From NCBI GenBank assembly GCA_018398575.1, contig JAGTXZ010000006.1:744001-808000 (forward strand): a stretch of DNA of 64,000 bases. The letters are read 5' to 3'. The notes below the pieces were generated by a model that saw only the letters and a list, made by a program, of their open reading frames with translations, did no database searches and was not told the DNA's origin. A program made the translations under genes and the position numbers. This DNA is from Ampelomyces quisqualis (Eukaryota; Ascomycota; Dothideomycetes; Pleosporales; Phaeosphaeriaceae). Positions 1 through 9,954 of the stretch are shown here, piece by piece. How positions within the stretch are numbered: position 1 is the stretch's first letter; each line of letters opens with the position of its first letter.

Positions 1-42
1 GTGAGTCTCTATGGCGTACTTATCTCAGGCGGAAGCTAACAG

Positions 43-531
43 ACCCGAGCTGCTGACGGCTCAAGATATGTGCCAGAAACGGTCAGCGGCGAGGCAGTCT
101 TCAAGGGCGGATGCCGTTGTGGCCGAGTGCAGTTCACGTCAAGTCAGCGCCCTTCAGATATTACACTGTGCCACTGCCGCGCATGCCAACAGCTATCTGG
201 ATCAGCGTATCTCGCATTCGTAGAGATCCCGAGATCTGCGCTCAAGTACACCGGGTCATCGACGCTCAAGACGATGAAGCTTTCCGAGGTTGCGGAGCGC
301 ACGTTTTGCTCGAGCTGTGGCACCCCGATCACGATGGAGTACTCGTACAACGCAGACAGAATCAGCATAACGATGGGATCAATTGACACGAGTTCTATGT
401 CGTGTGGAATTCCCACGGTGAAGAAACATATATTTCTTCGGGAGAGGGCGCCATGGGTTGAGTCGCCGGACGATTGCGCGGAGCGCTGGGGCACAGCTGA
501 GTTCGCACATTTGGTCGCAACGAAATACTAG
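43..531 (+). CDS. GFA-domain (CENP-V/GFA family) protein, 5' end outside the window
   Basis: This is the C-terminal part of a protein with a glutathione-dependent formaldehyde-activating (GFA) fold, a small zinc-binding domain. The zinc ligands are visible as CRCG near the start, CHCRACQ about 20 residues later and FCSSCGTP in the middle. The window opens with GTGAGT and has a GCTAACAG branch/acceptor at 34-42, so bases 1-42 look like an intron and the coding exon starts at 43 in the frame that ends at TAG 529-531. The first exon would lie upstream of base 1. Family members are usually 130-180 residues, so little is missing. Family membership does not fix a substrate: many fungal GFA proteins have no known role. 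Confidence 0.85.
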   Translation, partial: TRAADGSRYVPETVSGEAVFKGGCRCGRVQFTSSQRPSDITLCHCRACQQLSGSAYLAFVEIPRSALKYTGSSTLKTMKLSEVAERTFCSSCGTPITMEYSYNADRISITMGSIDTSSMSCGIPTVKKHIFLRERAPWVESPDDCAERWGTAEFAHLVATKY

Positions 532-1217
532 GGACAAATGAAAGCGAAGAGAACGCCTATGTTGTCACAGCATAGTTGTAGAGATGATTTAAACTGCTGT
601 GGCTCAGATGTGTCTTGCGGGCAGAGTTGATCGTGGCGTGCTGGGATTGTCGCGCGAGGCCTGGAGTCTGCTGTAGGTGGTATGGAGTACTCCATACTCA
701 CAGGATACGGAGTTCTGTGTATTCGGTAGGTATAAATGCAGACGTACGAATAACGCATCGGGGTTGAGGTGACTGGCCTGTTGCGGTGTGCAGGGTGACG
801 AGTCGCTCCTGCCACGCAAGTCCCCGCCTCACCGAAATCTTGCTGTGCCAGCCACCTCGCCAGCCATGCGTTTCACAACATCTGCTGTGGTCAAAACCTT
901 TGACTGCTCGTGCTGTCGCAAGCTTCACGTTACCCTCATACGGAGTATTCTGCAACGCTTTTCTTCTGCGGCAACTACCTTTGAACCTTCCGTCTGACCC
1001 TCCATCGACTGACCGCCTGGTTTCACGCCTCGTGCAGGGACCATCCAGATTGCAGCGTTGGCCCGGATACCAGAAGCCCCTCCTAAGTAGGTGGTAAACT
1101 CTTGGAGACCTGTTTAGGTTCCACAATCTCCATCATTCCGATCATCCCATTGGGACTTTGTTGGGCGATCAAAGATAATCCTCGCTACCCAACTTTCGCA
1201 ACCCGACTCAGGCCACG
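532..1217. other. Intergenic region between GFA gene and coiled-coil gene
   Basis: No convincing gene is visible. The stretch holds an 18-bp perfect palindrome at 680-697 and one copy of the nonamer TACGGAGTA at 939-947. The 142-codon frame on the minus strand (698-1126) has no recognisable motif and arginine-rich, low-information composition, so I treat it as chance. The last 200 bases are pyrimidine-rich and probably serve as promoter and 5' leader of the gene starting at 1218. Confidence 0.5.
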
Positions 1218-2807
1218 ATGAGCCGCAACAGGCCTGTCGCGGCACCCCAGGCCTCATATTACTCGCCACGCTGGGATGCACGACCACACCAATATATCCA
1301 CAAATTCGGCTCAGCACCATTCGCCGAAGACAGCTTTGACGACGTCGACATTGCCAACGAAATCGTGCGACCGCCACCCTCGGCCTTCACCTCACCAACT
1401 GCAACCGCATACGACCCGACCGCACCTTCCCCGGACGAGGACTATCCACCCTCAGCTCGTAGCAGTCACCAGCGGACACTGACAGGCACTTTTATCGACA
1501 ACTGCCAGCCCTTCCTCAACCGCGCATCCACCACGTTACAGCAACATACTTCAAAAGCATCGTTTCATTCACCCACCAAGTCCCTGGCCAGCTTCATACC
1601 TTCACGGGGCGCCACCGAATCGAATGCGTCACAGCCAAAGATCAGAGCACTGCAGAATTGGTTCAACGGCTCTTCTGCACCAGTAAAGCTCGGCGTAACA
1701 CCACAGACCGAGTACTCCGAATCAGAATCTGGATCAGAGTCCGGAGAGGAATACGACTCTGAAGCAGAGAGCGAGGAAGACGAAGAAGACGGGCGCGGGA
1801 ACATGATGGCCAACCTGTTCAACCGCGGCTCGTCGCTCACGCGGGCTGGCAGCCAGAGCCCGAGCCGATCAGAAGCCAGTCGCACCCCCACAAAGCCACA
1901 ACAACCTACTGCAAGCAGCAAGTTTGCCTGGCTCTTATCCACTCAGAAGAACGCTGCGATCCCACCCCCAGTCCCATCGCCTGTCTACCATAACCCCGAC
2001 GATGAGCTTCTAAACATCAACATTGCACAAGCTCTTTTCCCTCACGGTCCCGCCGACCCACTCGCACCCTCCTCCTTCAACGACCTACTCGCAAATGCTG
2101 AAGCTCTACTCTCTCGCTATCAACAATCATACCGCCAACTATCGACTGTTCTTGTCGACGCACGCTCCGAGCAGAGCGCGCAGGAGGATGAGCTCGACGA
2201 GGCAGACACCCGAGTGCGACACTTGAAGATGCAGCTCGAGACCATGGCAGCTCGCGCCACGGAGCAGGACGAGCAGATGCGCAACCTCAACGAAGATCTA
2301 GCATTCGAGCGAAGAGCAAGACAAGAAGAGGAGGCAGCACGCACGCGGAGTTTGGCACTAGTGCGAAGCCAGCCCATGTGCGAGCATGTTGCATGCGACA
2401 CAACTCCTCGACGCCGCAACCGTATCTCCAATTCTGAAATTAGCGTTGATTCAGGTTTCGAGTCAGAGCCCGAGACAGATGCTGCGAGCGTCTTCTCAAG
2501 AGCCTGCATGAGCCCGACTGGGACCGACATCTCCATCCTCGAAGCCGATCACGACAGCACACCGAAGAACCGCAACACTCAGCCGATTGAACGAAGAAGC
2601 ACGTGCGAAAAGGTCGGCGACGCCACTGTTAACCTAGAGAAGGGTGTTTGGGGTTGCGCAAACTGCGAAGGCGGCGCACAATCAGCAGTCTGGGGACGAC
2701 TGGCCAAGGAGCGCGAGGAGAACCGCACCTTGCGGCACAGAGTGGAGCAGCTTGAGGACGCCGTTGAGGGAGCACTCAATGTTGTCGGTGGACCTTGGGG
2801 ACAGTGA
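1218..2807 (+). CDS. Uncharacterised coiled-coil protein, 529 aa
   Basis: A single uninterrupted frame of 529 codons. The N-terminal 230 residues are low-complexity and rich in Ser, Pro and Thr, with an acidic Ser/Glu/Asp stretch at about 168-195. A better-ordered segment at about 260-310 (DELLNINIAQALFPHG and what follows) leads into a predicted coiled coil at about 315-385 rich in Glu, Arg and Gln. The tail has two cysteine pairs (CEHVAC near 397 and CANC near 477) followed by a second short helix. It looks like a conserved fungal scaffold-type protein, but I do not recognise a named family and assign no function. Start chosen at the first ATG, in a CCACGATGAGC context. Confidence 0.8.
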   Translation: MSRNRPVAAPQASYYSPRWDARPHQYIHKFGSAPFAEDSFDDVDIANEIVRPPPSAFTSPTATAYDPTAPSPDEDYPPSARSSHQRTLTGTFIDNCQPFLNRASTTLQQHTSKASFHSPTKSLASFIPSRGATESNASQPKIRALQNWFNGSSAPVKLGVTPQTEYSESESGSESGEEYDSEAESEEDEEDGRGNMMANLFNRGSSLTRAGSQSPSRSEASRTPTKPQQPTASSKFAWLLSTQKNAAIPPPVPSPVYHNPDDELLNINIAQALFPHGPADPLAPSSFNDLLANAEALLSRYQQSYRQLSTVLVDARSEQSAQEDELDEADTRVRHLKMQLETMAARATEQDEQMRNLNEDLAFERRARQEEEAARTRSLALVRSQPMCEHVACDTTPRRRNRISNSEISVDSGFESEPETDAASVFSRACMSPTGTDISILEADHDSTPKNRNTQPIERRSTCEKVGDATVNLEKGVWGCANCEGGAQSAVWGRLAKEREENRTLRHRVEQLEDAVEGALNVVGGPWGQ

Positions 2808-3286
2808 ATTTACTTCGACGTACTACATCTGGAAATACTTGGGATCAGAGACAGCGAGGAAGCATTAGGATTGGCGCAGTTTGTTACTGCGGGATGCATT
2901 TTCAGCATCTCAGGAGCGGGCAGGGCCGTGCTTACAATAGTATGAATACCACATTGTCGAGAATAGATCGTAGACTCAAACCACCGGCTCCTTCGATACA
3001 TGTGATGTCGACGTCCAGTACCAAGAATCTACACACGCTCATGAAAACGTACTGTTCTTCCGTCAAAAGAACAGGTGCTGCGCAAACGGTGTCACCAGTT
3101 TCCGCAATTAGGGTTTTAGCGCTGGACCCTTGCCACGTGCCAAAGTCCGATAAGCTCGCGCAACGTGCTCGCTTATCTGGCCAATCGCGATCGATGACCA
3201 AAAATATCGGGTAGAAACAGCAACGAATGGCGCAACCACAACAGCGCAAAACGCCAGGAGACACAATCTTAGCAAAAGGAAAGTAT
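2808..3286. other. Intergenic region 3' of the coiled-coil gene
   Basis: No gene recognised. The stretch separates the coiled-coil gene from the tRNA gene. It includes the oligo-T terminator of the tRNA on the minus strand (AAAAGG on the plus strand near 3274-3279). Confidence 0.5.
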
Positions 3287-3373
3287 TGCATCGGCCGGGA
3301 ATCGAACCCGGGGCTAGCCGAATTGATCAGGTACTGATGGCAACGGCTAATTTTACCACTAAACCACCGATGC
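3287..3373 (-). tRNA. tRNA-Gly (GCC anticodon) with a 16-nt intron
   Basis: Reading the minus strand, the acceptor stem GCATCGG pairs with CCGATGC and is followed by discriminator A. Box A is TGGTTTAGTGG and box B is GGTTCGATTCC. The anticodon stem AGCCG/CGGCT encloses 23 nt instead of 7. A loop TTGCCA-T with the GCC anticodon leaves a 16-nt insertion directly 3' of position 37, the standard place for eukaryotic nuclear tRNA introns. Without the intron the tRNA is 71 nt, normal for tRNA-Gly. An oligo-T stretch follows downstream, as expected for RNA polymerase III. Confidence 0.95.
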
Positions 3374-3918
3374 GTTTCTTGCTTTGATGGAAAATTCTAG
3401 CAGTCTAGTTTGTATATTCAAAATAAGATTTGTCAGATTTTACTGCTGCCCGTTCTACCCATGTTACACCGTAAAAGTGGCTGGAACCATCACGTAACAT
3501 CGACATGGAGCTTGAGCTTGCCCAACCCCCCTAAAATGCAACCCTTTAACCTCCTAGCTTCCCTCTACATCTTAAAGTCGCTCCTCCGTATTTTCAACAC
3601 CTCTCTGTCTATAATTACTGTGTTGCCTTATCGCTACGGTATACGTGGAGAAAAAGCTTGGTCCATTTTTCATTCTAATTCGGTAAATAAAGCTTAAAGG
3701 CAGCAGTTTCGCTAGGTAAAGACCTTTTCTAAAGAGTCTGTCTTTGTGACCTCTAATAAGCTAATCTTGAGGTGCGACTGCGCCTGCAGCCTGCGATTAC
3801 TCGAGCCCAGACAGACTGGGCAGCGAACCGATTTCAACTCTTAGCGCCCTGTTGTCAATGTCATCCAGGGGAAGGGCGAGTTCATTACGGAGTAGTGGGG
3901 GAGCGACAGGACTAGTAG
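3374..3918. other. AT-rich stretch without recognised gene
   Basis: The region is AT-richer than the surrounding genes and has no credible coding frame. A TACGGAGTA nonamer lies at 3886-3894. It may be the eroded 5' part of the kinase pseudogene that follows, but I could not align it to kinase sequence. Confidence 0.4.
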
Positions 3919-4242
3919 AACGTCGTGATTCAAGAGATGTATTGGAAGTCACCTTGGACAGGTCGTCTAACAGCATCAGACTGCATGAAAGAGATGGCGA
4001 TTGAGGCGCAGATATATGAGAGACTTGGGGTACATCCAAGACTGGTACAATTCAAACACTGAGACTCTGTTAGCTGTACCTTGATGCTGAAATTCATGCC
4101 TAACGGCAGCCTTAAGCAATACGTTGAGAAGTATAGGCAGGAGATATCGCCATCTGAGAGACAACAGTGGGTAAGAAAGGTCGCTGAGAGCAGTAAGCTT
4201 CTACACTCGCACAACGTTATTCAGGGTAATGTTAGGCCCATC
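3919..4242 (+). pseudogene. Protein kinase remnant (N-lobe to catalytic loop)
   Basis: Plus-strand translation gives a kinase-like segment. IEAQIYERLGVHPRLVQF matches the alpha-C/beta-4 region of fungal Ser/Thr kinases. LMLKFMPNGSLKQYV matches the hinge (usual form LEYMPNGCLRDYL). LLHSHNVIQGNVRPI stands where the catalytic loop LLHSHGVIHCDVKP should be. An in-frame TGA falls after FKH, where the family usually has Trp (TGG), and the catalytic Asp of the HxDxKP loop is read as Asn. Sequence before and after the segment cannot be continued, and a stop follows at 4240-4242. The gene is dead: a premature stop, a lost catalytic Asp and missing ends. G-to-A changes at the stop and the Asp would fit repeat-induced point mutation, but two sites are not proof. 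Confidence 0.7.
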
Positions 4243-5669
4243 TAGTACGGAGTATACCTTGTTAACGTCACGGAGGTCACCGAGGTACACATTCTCAGCC
4301 TAAGTTTATAAATAGTGAGTCCTTCTGCTAGAGATAAAGTCCGTGCAAATGTTAGGTGGACTTGAACATCAACATTAACAATTGGTAGGCACACTCTGTT
4401 TCCCGGATTTCAATAAATATTTATCAACACGGAAGCGCCCGCTACCAACAGTGGAAAATCTAACAGCGGAGCGCTGCCGCAAAGCAGATGACAAGCGCCA
4501 CCAATGCGCAGCAGTCCAATCGTCTCCCCTCAACGCCGTCTACAGCTGACAGAACGTCCCTTGGTAGGCTTTATGGATCTGCAGGTGTTGATACTTACTC
4601 TGTAGGATGTGAGCCACTATCACACAAGGAACCAAAGTCGATGGTCTCTTGGATTTTCTCATACGCAATCAAGCTCATGCCGCATGCGAGACTGCAACAT
4701 GAAGACATTGAGCTACAGCGTTGAGTTCGACAAAGCCAACGTCGAGAAAGAGTCTGACGACAGTAACATATTCTTCGACTCATTTTTTGAGCACAAGCAG
4801 CAAAGTAGAGGAGAGAGAACATTGTGGTGTATGAGATCTATGGGAGAAGGGAAGGGAAATAGTGAAGGGGCTAGGCCTCATGCGGGCTAGCGCAGCGTGT
4901 AGAGATACCTGAGCCAATCGGGCAAGAATCGACAGATGTCAATGAGTGCTGAGGATGCTACGAAAAATCTCAAGCTCTGTAAAGAATAGGCTGCTACGGA
5001 AGGAGTGGACAAGTTGATGAATTAGCATAAGATTGATGTTATTGTGGCTCCAGCTAATAGCTCTTTTCGCCAGAGTCAGCGTGAGAGTAAGTAAGTTGGT
5101 ATCAGACATACATGCGAAGCCTAGGAGACGAACGCCCTCGTATGGTATCTTCTTGCATCCATTTATTTCAGCGACGTCGAAAATAGTGGGCGTCCATACG
5201 GATTACATGTCCATGCGAGAGCAGATGAAGAAGACAGAATCTTGAAGTTCATGAACGTGTGGGAGAAAGACATTGGGCTCAGGATGATGCCAGATTAGAA
5301 AGCGATTTGACACAACTCGTGTTGCTACAGGTACGGCAATCACGATAGCTAGAGAATTATTGAGTACCTACTCCGTAATGTATTCATAACGTGAGATCGT
5401 GCAATAAGTCTCGCTCTTGCTCTACCTAGCCTTACCTAGTTGTACGTAGTCTTGAGTTTCTCTTTAGTGCTTGACGTCGGCTCCGTCTTGTGTGACACTA
5501 CAATGACCAGTCTTCAACCATGTCACTAGTCTTGCTGCTCAGTTCTCAACGCTAGAATCCGGATATTGAAGCATTACATTTGCCTTTGTGCCAACACACT
5601 GAAACTTTAAGGTTAAATGCTACAACTAAAGGGATAGAAAATACTGTGCAGATCTGACCGCGCTACAAA
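4243..5669. other. Accessory AT-rich region without recognised gene
   Basis: No intact gene recognised. A frame near 4540-4640 (GVDTYSVGCE) faintly recalls the DxYSxGC motif of a kinase C-lobe and might be a further piece of the upstream kinase remnant, but the support is weak. TACGGAGTA occurs at 4246-4254 and its reverse complement at 5369-5377. Confidence 0.4.
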
Positions 5670-5981
5670 TCAAGTCTGGGAACACAGTTGGGTGTATCGA
5701 AGGTTCGAGGTTCGGTGGTACTGGCTAGAACCGCGGCGACGTTCGTCGTAGTATCCAAGGTAGAGGCGTAGATGCGGCAATGTACGTAGTCGCAGAAGAC
5801 TGAAGTTTCGACATTGGGTAATAGCAAACGACACACCATTGTGGATATGCAAGAGGAGCTGCTTCGTCTGTGAGTCGCTCTCGCACTCGCAGAGAATGTG
5901 ATTTTGGCAGAGGACATTCCATAGGCATCTGGGGAGTATGCATGCAAGAACTAGAAGTTGAAACATTTTGGTGTACTTCAA
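5670..5981 (-). CDS. Possible small secreted cysteine-containing protein, 103 aa
   Basis: A single frame of 103 codons begins with a plausible signal peptide: MKYTK, then a hydrophobic run FQLLVLACIL, with possible cleavage after VLC near residue 25. The remainder is about 78 residues with CEC near 31-33, QC near 58 and a final cysteine near 100. Small secreted proteins of this type are common in gene-poor regions of plant-associated fungi, but I recognise no specific family. The neighbours are pseudogene debris, so it could equally be chance or a decayed gene. Alternative overlapping frames on the same strand are also open, which lowers confidence. Confidence 0.3.
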   Translation of the reverse strand: MKYTKMFQLLVLACILPRCLWNVLCQNHILCECESDSQTKQLLLHIHNGVSFAITQCRNFSLLRLRTLPHLRLYLGYYDERRRGSSQYHRTSNLRYTQLCSQT

Positions 5982-6376
5982 GTTAGACCTGCAAAGTTCG
6001 GCATGTGAAGTTTCCGCAATTGTGTACTATGTGTAGGGAAATCTGGCGCTAACACCAGTGTTAGTGCATTTAACCTAGTCTAATCCTAGCTAAACCACTG
6101 CGCGATTTAACCCCCATTTTCCATTGCGTAATGGCTACCGATATCAGCTTAACGTCTAGTTCCTTTTAGTGCGTGGGAAGGAGTTTTTTTCGCACAGCCT
6201 CACGCTGATCAGACTGCGGGAGGGAAAATGCCTCAAGCAAGATGAACCCTACGGGTACGGGCGTGCGGGCGCTTGTCGAGCTTTTCTACCACGGAGAATG
6301 TTGACTATCTTTACCATCTCAATTGCTTTAGTGCCCGTGTTCTCGAAGGATTCGAGCGTTTGAACAATACAGCAAC
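5982..6376. other. Upstream region of the potassium transporter
   Basis: No gene recognised. The part closest to 6377 probably carries the promoter and leader of the TRK gene; I see no clear TATA box. Confidence 0.4.
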
Positions 6377-8800
6377 ATGTGGCGCCCACCTATAAACTTC
6401 ATAACGCTGCACTGTAAGCTTAGTCTACAAACGTTATGCGGTGCAGCTCAACTGATTGCCCCTTCTCAGATGCATACATCCTCAGCTTCGGCATTCTTGC
6501 CCTGATTATCCTGTATCCTCGCGGCAATCTGTCCGCGATCGATGCGTACTTCTTTGGTGTCAGCGCTTCGACAGAATCGGGCTTGAATCCGTAAGGGCTG
6601 CCTACACCCAGACTGCACCTGATTGGTGTTCTAATAAACAATACTACTCCCTAGTGTGGATGTCAAGGATCTGAAGCTCTACCAGCAAGTCTTTTTGTAT
6701 ATCACGCCCATCGTCACCAATCTCGGCTTCATAAACGTCATAGTTGTTGTCGTGCGACTGCGATGGTTCAGGCAGAAGTTTAAGGGATTAGGTATGCAGA
6801 AGGGTACGAGGAGATTGCGCGCAGCCGCTTAATTCAATGCAGTGACAGAGAAATCGAGCACCGTCGGACGAGACAGCCGTCGCCAAAACCAAAGTGCTTC
6901 GTATGCCGCGAGCACACGGGATCTCGAGGAAGGTCCGACACTTTCTACTGCTAGGCAGAAGTAAGCAGTCTATAGGATATATGTTTACGGACTACACAAG
7001 TGACTGACGAGACTTTGTAGTGACACACTGGAGCTAAAACTCACGAACCTTACGGAGCGGTCCAAACTCGACGCGCCTCGTATCACGTTCGCACCCGCAC
7101 CGCACCGCGACAATGCCGAAAAACATGCTCTATACGTACCTGGTCCATGCGAGTGCGAGAGAGGTAAGTACTGTTGCCCTGTGTCTTTTTCCACGATGCT
7201 TACAATCAAGGAGGTCAATCAATACATTCGCTTTCAGATGGTAAGTCTCTCGTACCAACATATATATTGGCTATCCTGACCAAACTTGTATAGATGAAGA
7301 TGAAGACGAAGACCGAATTGAATCTGCACCAACAGCAGCAGGCCCCAACGAAGCCATGCGCCGCAGAAGATCCGACACACGAAGTCTGAGCAAAGCGACC
7401 TCGATGGAAAACGCCGTGTCGTCAATTTTCGTTTTGGGGAGTAATGCGAGTCGTACTAGCCAAGATAAGTTCAGACCATCGAAGTCGGTAGATCTTGCAT
7501 CTTTGAGTCCGGATGAACTGGGAGGTATTGAGTATCGCGCACTGCGTGTCTTATTGAAGATAACAATTGGTAAGTACTACGGACTATGATGTTTGAGTGA
7601 CACTAATGCAGCAGTCAGGTTACTTTGTTGGCCTCCATCTCTTCGGTGTTATATGTTTACTACCTTGGATCCACCTCGCGAGCACCAAATACAAAGACTA
7701 CCTGGATTCGGTTGGAGAGAACAAGACGTGGTGGTAAGTATTGATCGCGGAGTGTTAGCATCGGAAGTAACTTATGTTCATTTACAGGGCCATATACTCT
7801 GCCCAAACAATGGTTGACAACCTGGGCCTCACACTCACTCCGGATAGCATGGTTTCTTTCCGGGATGCTACCTGGCCGATGCTGCTAATGTCTTTCCTCG
7901 CATTTGCTGGAAACACGCTCTACCCCTGTTTCTTACGACTTCTCATCTGGACTATATACAAACTGGCGCCATCGACATCATCACTTAAAGAGTCGCTTCG
8001 CTTCCTCCTCGACCACCCTCGTCGCTGCTACACTCTCCTATTCCCAGCCACAGCTACATGGATTCTCGCCGCCATTGTCGTAGCACTAAACTTCCTCGAC
8101 ACTCTCCTGATCGTCGTCCTCGACCTTGATAATCCTGAAGTTAATGTCCTACCCGTTGGATCGCGCATCGTAGCTGCCATCTTCCAAGCAGCGTCAGCGC
8201 GTCACACGGGTACGGCGTCCTTTAATTTGGCGAATGTGAACCCTGCTGTGCAGTTTAGTCTTCTCGTTATGATGTACATCTCCATCTATCCGATCGCTAT
8301 CAGCATCCGCATGAGTAGCGATTATGAGGAACAATCGGTCGGGCTGTATGGTGCGGAAGAAAGCCTTGACGAGAAGCGGGGTGGGAAAACGTACTTGATC
8401 AATCACATGCGGAACCAGTTGAGTTTCGATCTGTGGTATATCTTCTTGGGCGTGTTTTGTATCTGCTGTTCCGAGAGCAAGAGGATCATGAGTCGAGAGG
8501 ACTACGTAAGTTCTTTACTAAGCCACTTCTGTGAATAGCCGGCTAACATATTCTGGCATGCAGGCTTTCTCAGTGTTTTCAATCTTCTTCGAGGTCGTAT
8601 CCGCTTATGGCAACGTTGGCCTCTCCCTGGGACATCCCTCAAACTTGACTTCACTATCTGGACACTTTACTGCTTTCAGCAAAGTGGTCATATGCGCGAT
8701 GATGATTCGTGGCCGGCATAGGGGTTTGCCATACGCCCTTGACCGCGCCATTACGCTTCCGATCGACCACGCACAGGATACGAAGATAGATGAGTCATAA
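6377..8800 (+). CDS. TRK-family potassium transporter, 634 aa, multi-exon
   Basis: Plasma-membrane K+ uptake protein of the fungal TRK (TrkH-like) family. Exons: 6377-6413, 6470-6590, 6655-6791, 6843-6960, 7021-7163, (possible 3-nt exon 7238-7240), 7294-7569, 7619-7733, 7788-8505, 8564-8800. The N-terminal PPINFITLHYAYILSF and the C-terminal MIRGRHRGLPYALDRA are family hallmarks. All four pore-loop segments are visible: ASTESGLNP, QTMVDNLGLTLTP, RHTGTASFNLANVNP and AYGNVGLSLG, each with its selectivity-filter glycine. The long cytoplasmic loop between the first and second pore units is shorter than in many relatives (typically 700-900 aa in total). A soft acidic DEDEDED stretch follows the short fifth exon. 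The start is fixed by the conserved N-terminus. Confidence 0.93.
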
Positions 8801-9850
8801 ACCAAGCTGAGAAAGGACCTCGAAGAAGAGAACTGAGAGATGAATGGCAGGATGATGTTGAAATCTTACACGCAATAGGATGTATTTGAGAACAACATTC
8901 AGCTCTCTGTCGAAGCATGCTAGATGCGTGCTTGGCAATCCACTGTTGGCTAAACTCTCGGCCCCGTAGAATTCGGTATCGACCAACCCTTCGCAGTACC
9001 TCCCCGAGAATTTGTTAATTGGGATTAAGATTTTAGTACAGAACGTAGATAAGGGTTGAGTTGGTTGTAGAAGGAGTTGGCCAAATCCCAGAGGATCTGC
9101 TTATGCCGTATAGGAAGACGCTAAACCCACGTGGGAAGATAACAAATCTATACACTTCGTAGCGGAGTTGGGCGCTATAGATATTGCTGTGCACAGATAA
9201 CACAAAGTCACAACGTCCAACACCGATCTCAATCGCTAGTGTCATCTCGCTGGATAGCCGTTGACCACCTGGACTAAAACTAGAAGTCAGCAATATCCGA
9301 TCTCAAGCCACTCATCAACGACCTGCTCAAACGGGTTTTATCCACCCAGCTCCTGCAGTAGTGCTCATTGTCTTACACGCCTTACATACTGCCTCTTTCC
9401 TGGGTTCACCTCACATTACCGTGCCGTCTTCCCAGTTTACGGGTTCGGGGTGCTCATTACACTAGTTTGTATGCTTACTGGATCTGAGAATAGCATTGCT
9501 ATGCAGCCTCGCCATGCAGCCAATGCATCCGGGTAAAATGATTGAAATGAACACGAGAAAAGGCGGTCTCACATTGGCCCCAGCATCTTCACAGGTACTC
9601 GCACGGAGGCAGTCTTTGGCCATTTCTACCGGATACCAGGCCGCTGTCTCTCTCCGTTATATCGAGTCTCGGTTAGTCTACACTAGTGGTGCGTCTGCCA
9701 ATACAGCATGTGAACCTCAACTTCACACTTGGGAGCTAGATGTTGCAGTCTGAGATATTTGTAGGCATTAGCGAGAGATACCAACAGGTACGGAGGGTAA
9801 GCCATCAGGCTGACCTAGGCAGAGATGACATTTTCTACAACAAGAGCAGC
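8801..9850. other. Gene-poor spacer between TRK and galactose oxidase
   Basis: No gene recognised on either strand. Short open frames (9261-9536, 9496-9753) lack recognisable motifs. The stretch next to 9850 is the promoter region of the galactose oxidase gene. Confidence 0.45.
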
Positions 9851-9857
9851 TATAAAG
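9851..9857 (+). promoter_or_regulatory. TATA-like box of galactose oxidase gene
   Basis: TATAAAG lies 98 bp upstream of the ATG at 9955, a spacing consistent with a transcription start around 9880-9890. Confidence 0.4.
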
Positions 9858-9954
9858 ACTCGTAGGGGCATCGCGTAATTGTATTGTGTCCGTTCTATCT
9901 TTCAGTTGGTCTTCTACGTGCTTTCACGAATCACAGCGGAATTTTCTGGCCAAG

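Noticed and set aside
698..1126. 142-codon minus-strand frame in the first intergenic region
   Set aside because: Arg-rich composition, no motif, no plausible splice partners.
3410..3697. 95-codon plus-strand frame after the tRNA gene
   Set aside because: AT-rich, hydrophobic-looking by composition only; no start context or homology pattern.
9261..9753. Overlapping plus-strand frames between TRK and galactose oxidase
   Set aside because: Could be parts of a small gene, but no splice model gave a recognisable product.
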